The position numbers and the translations under genes are program-made. The notes under the pieces were generated by a model. That model saw only the letters and a program-made list of their open reading frames with translations. It was not told the origin of the DNA and made no database searches. Below, piece by piece: positions 46,001-64,000 of a stretch of 64,000 bases of DNA (the first letter of the stretch is position 1; every line of letters begins with the position of its first letter). This DNA is from Acanthaster planci (Eukaryota; Echinodermata; Asteroidea; Valvatida; Acanthasteridae), in the NCBI RefSeq assembly GCF_001949145.1, contig NW_019091448.1:625319-689318 (forward strand), in the 5' to 3' direction.

Positions 46001-46009
46001 CGAAAATAG
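40011..46009 (+). CDS. CRLS1: Cardiolipin synthase (CMP-forming)
   Basis: Exons 40011-40478, 41226-41363, 42608-42737, 44030-44184, 44936-45027 and 45928-46009 join in phase to 354 residues. The enzyme condenses CDP-diacylglycerol with phosphatidylglycerol to make cardiolipin in the inner mitochondrial membrane. The CDP-alcohol phosphatidyltransferase motif is intact, with aspartates D201, D204, D223 and D227 (DLLDGFIAR then GSIIDPLAD). [12 protein letters not shown] opens the catalytic domain. [19 protein letters not shown] and the following exons are hydrophobic, as expected for membrane segments. The first 120 residues are basic and Ser/Thr-rich, fitting a mitochondrial presequence, and a Lys-rich helix ([20 protein letters not shown]) closes exon 1. 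An AG at 40004-40005 just before the start suggests a spliced 5' UTR. The N gap lies wholly inside intron 2: exons 2 and 3 join in frame with no residues missing from the motif. Confidence 0.95.
40780..41090 (+). mobile_element. SINE-like element (CRLS1 intron 1)
   Basis: A degenerate B box (GGTTCAGTTTCC, 40835-40846) is followed by a body with CAGGGTTTTCCTCCCTG and a run of short blocks ending near GGATGATTAGCCCCC. The GGTTTTCCTCCC block ties it to the SINE at 18150-18385. The A box is poor. Edges are approximate. Confidence 0.45.
41711..42577. other. Assembly gap (867 N) inside CRLS1 intron 2
   Basis: An unbroken run of N. Only 30 bases of intron remain between the gap and CRLS1 exon 3. 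Coding content is unaffected, since flanking exons join in phase and the family motif is continuous across the junction. Confidence 0.99.
44620..44697 (+). repeat. Dispersed repeat, copy 2 (CRLS1 intron 4)
   Basis: Second copy of the repeat at 15236-15316, in the same orientation relative to the plus strand. It has the shared blocks CTTTTCATGGTGGGGGTAGC and GTAGCACCATGGATAT. Confidence 0.5.
45280..45448. mobile_element. Short foldback element in CRLS1 intron 5
   Basis: CAATGGGAGACTTTGAG at the left is repeated inverted at the right end. The pairing runs inward through CATGGTAGCGGCAGACA and GTCCTTTT to GCATGC near the centre. Arms are about 75-80 bp with scattered mismatches. Confidence 0.7.
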
Positions 46010-46176
46010 ACAAGAATGTTCAGCATCATTGCCAAAGCTGGTTATTTGGCAGTCCTGCAACCTCTTCCCCAGCCCAACAATAGGGGGTTTGAGGACTTTC
46101 GATTTGAGCTTGTGGACATTTTATTTTGGGGATAAGGATGCAGGAAACCGATTCTTTGTGGTTCTCTGTCTATATG

Positions 46177-46667
46177 AAAGAGCAACTCAAAGGAAAACAT
46201 GTTTTTTTTTAATTTATCTGTTCAAATAAATAGGGAAGCATAGAAATCGAACACAGTGTCATTTGTCTTCAGAGCTCAACTATAACAAGCTGAAAAGGGC
46301 TTTATTCTGTTCATGCCAAGATGCGAATTCTGAATGTAGATTGCATCATTCTGAAAAAACATATAAAACGAGGGGATCCCTCACCTTGTGTTCGTAGAGG
46401 ATAATTCTCTTGTGCACACCAAACAATGGCTAAAGGTTTATCCATTATGAACACAGGGCGAGGGTTCCCCTCGTTTTCTCTGAATGATGCAATCTACATT
46501 CAGCATGGTCAGAATTCGCATCTTGGCATGAACAGGAAAAAAAACCCTTTTTAGCTTGTTACAGTTGAGCTCTGAAAACAAATGACAGTGCGTTCGATTT
46601 GGATCTTTCCAATTTATTTGAACAGATAAAAATCAGAGAAAACATGTTTTCTTTAGAGTTGCTCTTT
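46177..46667. repeat. Long inverted repeat in the CRLS1 3' flank
   Basis: Arms 46177-46393 and 46449-46667 pair over almost their full length around a 55-bp spacer. Shared blocks include GAGCAACTC, AAAACATGTTTT, ATCTGTTCAAATAAAT, TTCAGAGCTCAACT and GCCAAGATGCGAATTCTGA. The right arm has a short insert near 46505. The first polyadenylation signal of CRLS1 is in the left arm. Confidence 0.85.
46225..46230 (+). terminator. Polyadenylation signal, CRLS1
   Basis: AATAAA lies 216 bp after the CRLS1 stop. It falls inside the left arm of a long inverted repeat whose right arm carries the mirror-image copy. Confidence 0.5.
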
Positions 46668-49600
46668 AATTGATCATCTTCTGGAGTAAATTATATCAAA
46701 AGTGCCGTAGATACTGAGCAATATTTTCCTGCTTTCAGATCATTATGCTAATACTTGAGGCAAATGTTAGTTCCTGGCTGTAGGCAGACAAATTTCTAGG
46801 AATTACACCACCAATCAGATTTCAAGCAGGGAAACGAAACTAGTTTTAAAAGGTTAACTAGGTTTTAGACTGTGCAAGTGAGCAGTGTGTCCAGCTCATG
46901 CTTTGCACTAATTCGGCCTACTAATGAAGATACATGCATTAGGTACATCCCTCTAAAGACCAATGGATGTGTACACTGGCATACGTACATGTGTCCCGTC
47001 TGTGGTGCCAAAGGGAGAGCTGCGACACCTGACACCCGACACCACCATTGTCGCCTCCCACACAAAATGCATGCAAAGTCCCTGTTGATTTTGTGTGCAT
47101 CAAATATTACTCATAATGAAGAAAATTATGCATAGTTGTGCATACATTGCGCTGTATGCGTGGACGGCATTGCATATGTTGCGTTCCTAGTTTGTTTTTG
47201 ACCTGTTTTCCATTTGTTGAAGCTTGGAACAAACATGTACTTGTTTGTGCTTATGAAGCTGATTCTTCTGTCATTTATGGCTAGACTTACCATACGACTG
47301 CATTCTTCAAACTTGATAGTGCAATCAGGAAGGCTTTGAGAGAGATCAGTGTCTGTCTACAAGTACAATCTGATGTAATTTCACGAATTACTTAATGAAA
47401 AATGTCGGCATTCATTAAAAAAGTCATCCCTTAAACACAATAGTTCCACTGTCAGGAACCTCTGACCTGACACACCTGTCACTTTAATAGGATAGGCCAC
47501 GTGTACATGAGAACTAGTTGTATTTCCACTGTATGATTCAATCCCCAAACATCTCTAATTATCACAGATCACCGCATTGGTGATCAAGAAGAGTTGGCAG
47601 AAGAATCAGCTGAAACTAAAAATGAAATCGTAGCAAATGTTTTTCTGAAAATGACAACTGGTAATTTTTATTTGAGCTGCATCATCAAGTGCTGATTTGT
47701 ATCTATAATAACCAGATTTTTATCGATTTGATAAATAAAGCTACCAAAGACACATAAATGCCATTGTCTCTCTCTGCTCTCTTACAACTCTTATTTAATA
47801 CAACTTGTACAGGAGTTAATTTTCTATATTGACTTGTACATTTATACAATAGTATATAATAGTTCGTAGTGGCAAATTTCCAAAAGCAAAGCGCATATCC
47901 AATCAGTGTTATGGTACATGTTGCATTTTGCCACCCACTCCTACAACACACAGCAACACAGAACTGGTGTTGAAGGTTTAATATGGTTTTTGTCTGACTT
48001 TTCAGTAAATTAAAATTTGGGAGAAGAGCCAATAACACATATACATGTTGCTCTATCTGGTGCATGTCACTGACCTTAAAAGATCCAGTTCTTGTAACAT
48101 CTCTGTGATGGCCTGTTTTGCCAAAAATAGGCATGTAGATACATAAGAATGCAGTCTAGGATAAGCATCAATCAAACTGTCTAACATAAGGCAGATAACG
48201 TGTACATGTACATGGGCTAGTGTGTGACAACTAAAGCAAGTAAACTTGACAGTGTTTACTGTCAAGTTTATCTTTTGCATGCTATCGCATGAGAACATTT
48301 TGCTCACGTGTTGTAAAAATGCACAAACAACCTAGCTTTGGTCAGCTATCAAGAATGAGCCAATGAGAATTTGTCTCAACAGTGGCAGTTACTAAAAACA
48401 GCCTTTGAATTTAAACATTGATAGTTTTCTGTGCCTTCTGACTTGCTGGTCTGTGAAAGAATACATCTCTGCCTACGTGGACACCACATGTCCCGGTGAA
48501 AAAAGGCTCAAGCATCAAAACTGGTAGTTGTAGACAATCACATCAAAAAGTAATGAAAAAAACTTAACTATAAATCAACATCACCGTGGTGATCTTTGTA
48601 CTCATCTCTGAAACTGCAGTAATGACTTGCGTAATGCCCCTCCAGGTACAAACACCTTGCAACCTACCAACTCTCCAACAGTGATAAAAGCAAAATACAA
48701 GTAGCACATATTATGACCTCATTTTTGCTTGGTTAAACATGTGCATGTATACACACATTATCTGCATTATAATACTGCAGACATGCCGAACCTACATGTA
48801 TATATACATCACTGAATTTTGACATACATTTTGTCTTTAGTATGAGACAAAAATTACGAACAGACGCTTGGAGATACATGTACATGTCAGTGTACATGTA
48901 CGTTACTAGAGTAGCAATTTTTTCAGTGATAACAGTGAACACCACATGTTTTTGTATGTGTATCAATTTTCTACAAATTAAAGCGATGATATTCTTGGAA
49001 AATGTAACAACACATAAACTTCATTTTAAAAGAATAACAGAAACAATTTTTTGAATCCAGATTTCATTTCTGTCAAAGAGTAGCACATTTAAATCACAGG
49101 TCTGCATGGCAACAATTTAACACTCAGAAAGAGAATGATAAAGTTTCAACATACACCCCTCTCAACCTAGAGCAGCGGGAAAATTCAGCCTATTGTCTGG
49201 CCTAATGACTGTGACGGCTTCATCAAGAGCACTGTAGCAAATCTTTTCCTGTCTTGCTTAAGATACAATCACAAAACTGCCAACCAAATTAGAGGATTTT
49301 GCTCAGTTTGCAGTATCACTTTCACTCATAGGGAAAATACTTTGTGGATATTTTTAAAAAAGAAAAAAACAATGAACTCAAAAATGATTATGACAGTTCT
49401 TACTCAATTTACCTTTTCTAATGCGTGTCAACTTTGCCCAAAGGGAGGAAAAAACAATGTGCTACGGCAAATATTTTAGCAAGAGATAGTGAGGTCTTGC
49501 ATTTTTGCCCGAAATTTTAGGTATACAGGAAAAGATTACACACTGATTTTAAGGGGTTCTTTTATATTTAGTTCCAAATATTGGTCAAATTTGGGCAATA

Positions 49601-51280
49601 GAATAAAAAGAAAGCCCCTCAAATCAGCCAACTGCAGGGGGACTTGTACAGAGTAAGCTGGTAATCTGAATTAGAAGCCATTATTGCAATGTGGCTAAGC
49701 TAGTGCAAAGGTTGCGTGCGCCCGCTGAAGACCTCGTTGACCAACAGCATGTTGTGACTTCCCAAACTGCATACACACCTCAAGTTCGATGGTACTACTG
49801 CCGTCAGGTGCTCCCGCAGTCATATTACATTACGAATCTACATAACTGAATAGTAAAGTGGTAACAAGTTCAGTAGAAGTAAAAGGGCTGAAGAACACGC
49901 TGTGTAAACTGTACATGTACGTATACGCATGTACGTGTATGTACAGGGTCCTGTAATACAGGATGAGGACTTTCAAATTGTCACAACTTTCAAAATTCCC
50001 ACCTTGTCCTCGAACTTTAACAGTCAACACCTCCATTTCGTTAACGTAAAAAATGTTCAACCGAGTAACACAAATGTATGTACATATACAGGTTCTACAC
50101 GACTCAACGGAAATGCACGTGTATAAAAATTAAAAATGTATGGTTGCATGAAGTTGATTCAAATCACGACCCTGAACAGGATGGTGTGAGATACAAGAGG
50201 TATTGTTTATTTTTTTTTTTTCAAATCTCAGTGGGACCAATTTTCTCAGGACTACTTGTGCAGATGGTTACAAGTATAAGAAATCATTTTTTTGGGGGGG
50301 GGGCGCTTGTTTTCATCCATCTCGGTAGCAAACACAGCAGGGCATGTACAACTTCCAGGGCCTGAGTTATGAGGAAATTTCCTTTTTAATGTGCAGAAAC
50401 AAACATTCTGTAGACTGCACAAACATGCACAGGGTTTCCCTTCCCGTCTAAACCTATTTATTAACCTGTCAGGAGTTCCAAAGAAGTTTGTTAAAGGGGG
50501 CCAATTTTAATTATGCTATTTAATTGTTTGGCAGGAAAGTTGTGCTTATGGCACAAACGTGTAAAAGTTTTTGCTTGCTTCGCCATTTCAAACAAACTTC
50601 AGGTCTACAAAGTGAGTGGTCTTTACTGTCCTCATACGGTCTCCACAAAACAGTCTCGTGCTTGACTCTACAAGAAATAAGCCCTGATGTAATTTCCACT
50701 TCTCCAGTGAGTTAAACTTGGGGAAGAAAAAAAGGAAAGGTTGACACAAGTTCAACAGTGTGAAAAGGTGTTTATAAACAAGAAAAAGCTAGGTAAGTAC
50801 TGTGTACAGAGTTGATTTTGTTTGCCTGATGTCAATTTTGATGGCAAAATTATCTTTATCTACAACTTGAACATTTGATCCGACAAACTTTGTATTAAAG
50901 AAAGTAATAAGCATATCTCACTGGTCCTAAGTTGTTGGATAAGTGCTCTGAACTGGACCTCAGATTTTAAAAGCCTCCAGGGAATAATTACAAACTCTCT
51001 GACTTTTACTTCACCATGGCATCAATTTATCTCCAGAACTATTAACAGCACAATACATTTTTCCATATCAATATCACACACCACAACAGCTTGTCATAGT
51101 TTAATTTTGGGTTGTCCTAAGCTCTATGTTCCCTTTTTGACCCTTACGTAGGGATACTCATGCAGCATACTGCCTGGTGAAAATGACCATAACAGATTCT
51201 GAGCCAACTTGTGATAGCATGACTACTGTGTGTGACTGTGTACTACCGCATTCCTGTGAGATGGGGACCAGACAGGACCA

Positions 51281-64000
<12,720 letters not shown>

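Larger units (their letters stand above)
46010..51280. other. Convergent intergenic region between CRLS1 and ZFYVE21
   Basis: The first part is CRLS1 3' UTR with a long inverted repeat. The last part should be ZFYVE21 3' UTR; a minus-strand AATAAA lies at 50462-50457, about 0.8 kb past its stop. The longest open frame (47703-48134, minus) has no family resemblance and is probably chance. Another AATAAA is on the plus strand near 47732. Confidence 0.4.

Noticed and set aside
47703-48134. 143-codon minus-strand open frame
   Set aside because: It has no recognisable motif, lies between two convergent 3' ends, and is Cys/Leu/Ile-rich in the way chance frames in A+T-rich DNA are.

Overview
This is eukaryotic nuclear DNA from an animal. 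Genes are split into many short exons by GT-AG introns of 0.1 to 5 kb, the protein matches are to conserved metazoan families, and the space between exons is full of decayed transposons. The single ancestral-type EGLN gene carrying a MYND finger, the marine-type non-LTR retroelements and the many TACATGTA palindromes fit an invertebrate, probably a marine invertebrate deuterostome such as an echinoderm or cephalochordate. I cannot fix the species. The sequence has an 867-base run of N (41711-42577) and one N at 1334.

I assembled six protein-coding genes exon by exon, checking splice phase at each junction. From left to right: (1) KNTC1/ROD, minus strand, only the first 11 coding exons (2454-10311), the rest lying off the left edge; (2) an EGLN-type HIF prolyl hydroxylase, minus, 6 exons (14043-19543), complete; (3) NDUFAF1, a complex I assembly factor, plus, 3 exons (23733-25961), complete; (4) GNPNAT1, glucosamine-6-phosphate N-acetyltransferase, minus, 5 exons (29652-37643), complete, with a dead LINE in its large intron 2; (5) CRLS1, cardiolipin synthase, plus, 6 exons (40011-46009), complete, the N gap falling inside intron 2; (6) ZFYVE21, a FYVE-finger protein, minus, 7 exons (51281-62548), complete. 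EGLN/NDUFAF1 and GNPNAT1/CRLS1 are divergent pairs. NDUFAF1/GNPNAT1 and CRLS1/ZFYVE21 converge.

There is no operon-like logic. Oxygen sensing (EGLN), complex I assembly (NDUFAF1) and cardiolipin synthesis (CRLS1) all touch mitochondrial respiration, but the neighbourhood more likely reflects old chromosomal linkage: from memory, human GNPNAT1, ZFYVE21 and EGLN3 are on chromosome 14, NDUFAF1 on 15 and CRLS1 on 20p.

The accessory content is the most unusual part. At least six long foldback (inverted-repeat) elements sit in introns, promoters and a 3' flank: 22866-23400, 24222-24572, 45280-45448, 46177-46667, 51741-52203 and a roughly 1.3 kb palindrome at about 60955-62273. There is also a hAT-like non-autonomous transposon with a perfect 8-bp target duplication (53310-54500), a 2.36 kb block bounded by inverted termini just upstream of EGLN, three tRNA-derived SINE-like copies, and LINE fragments at both window edges. 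I saw no CRISPR array, rRNA or functional tRNA gene.
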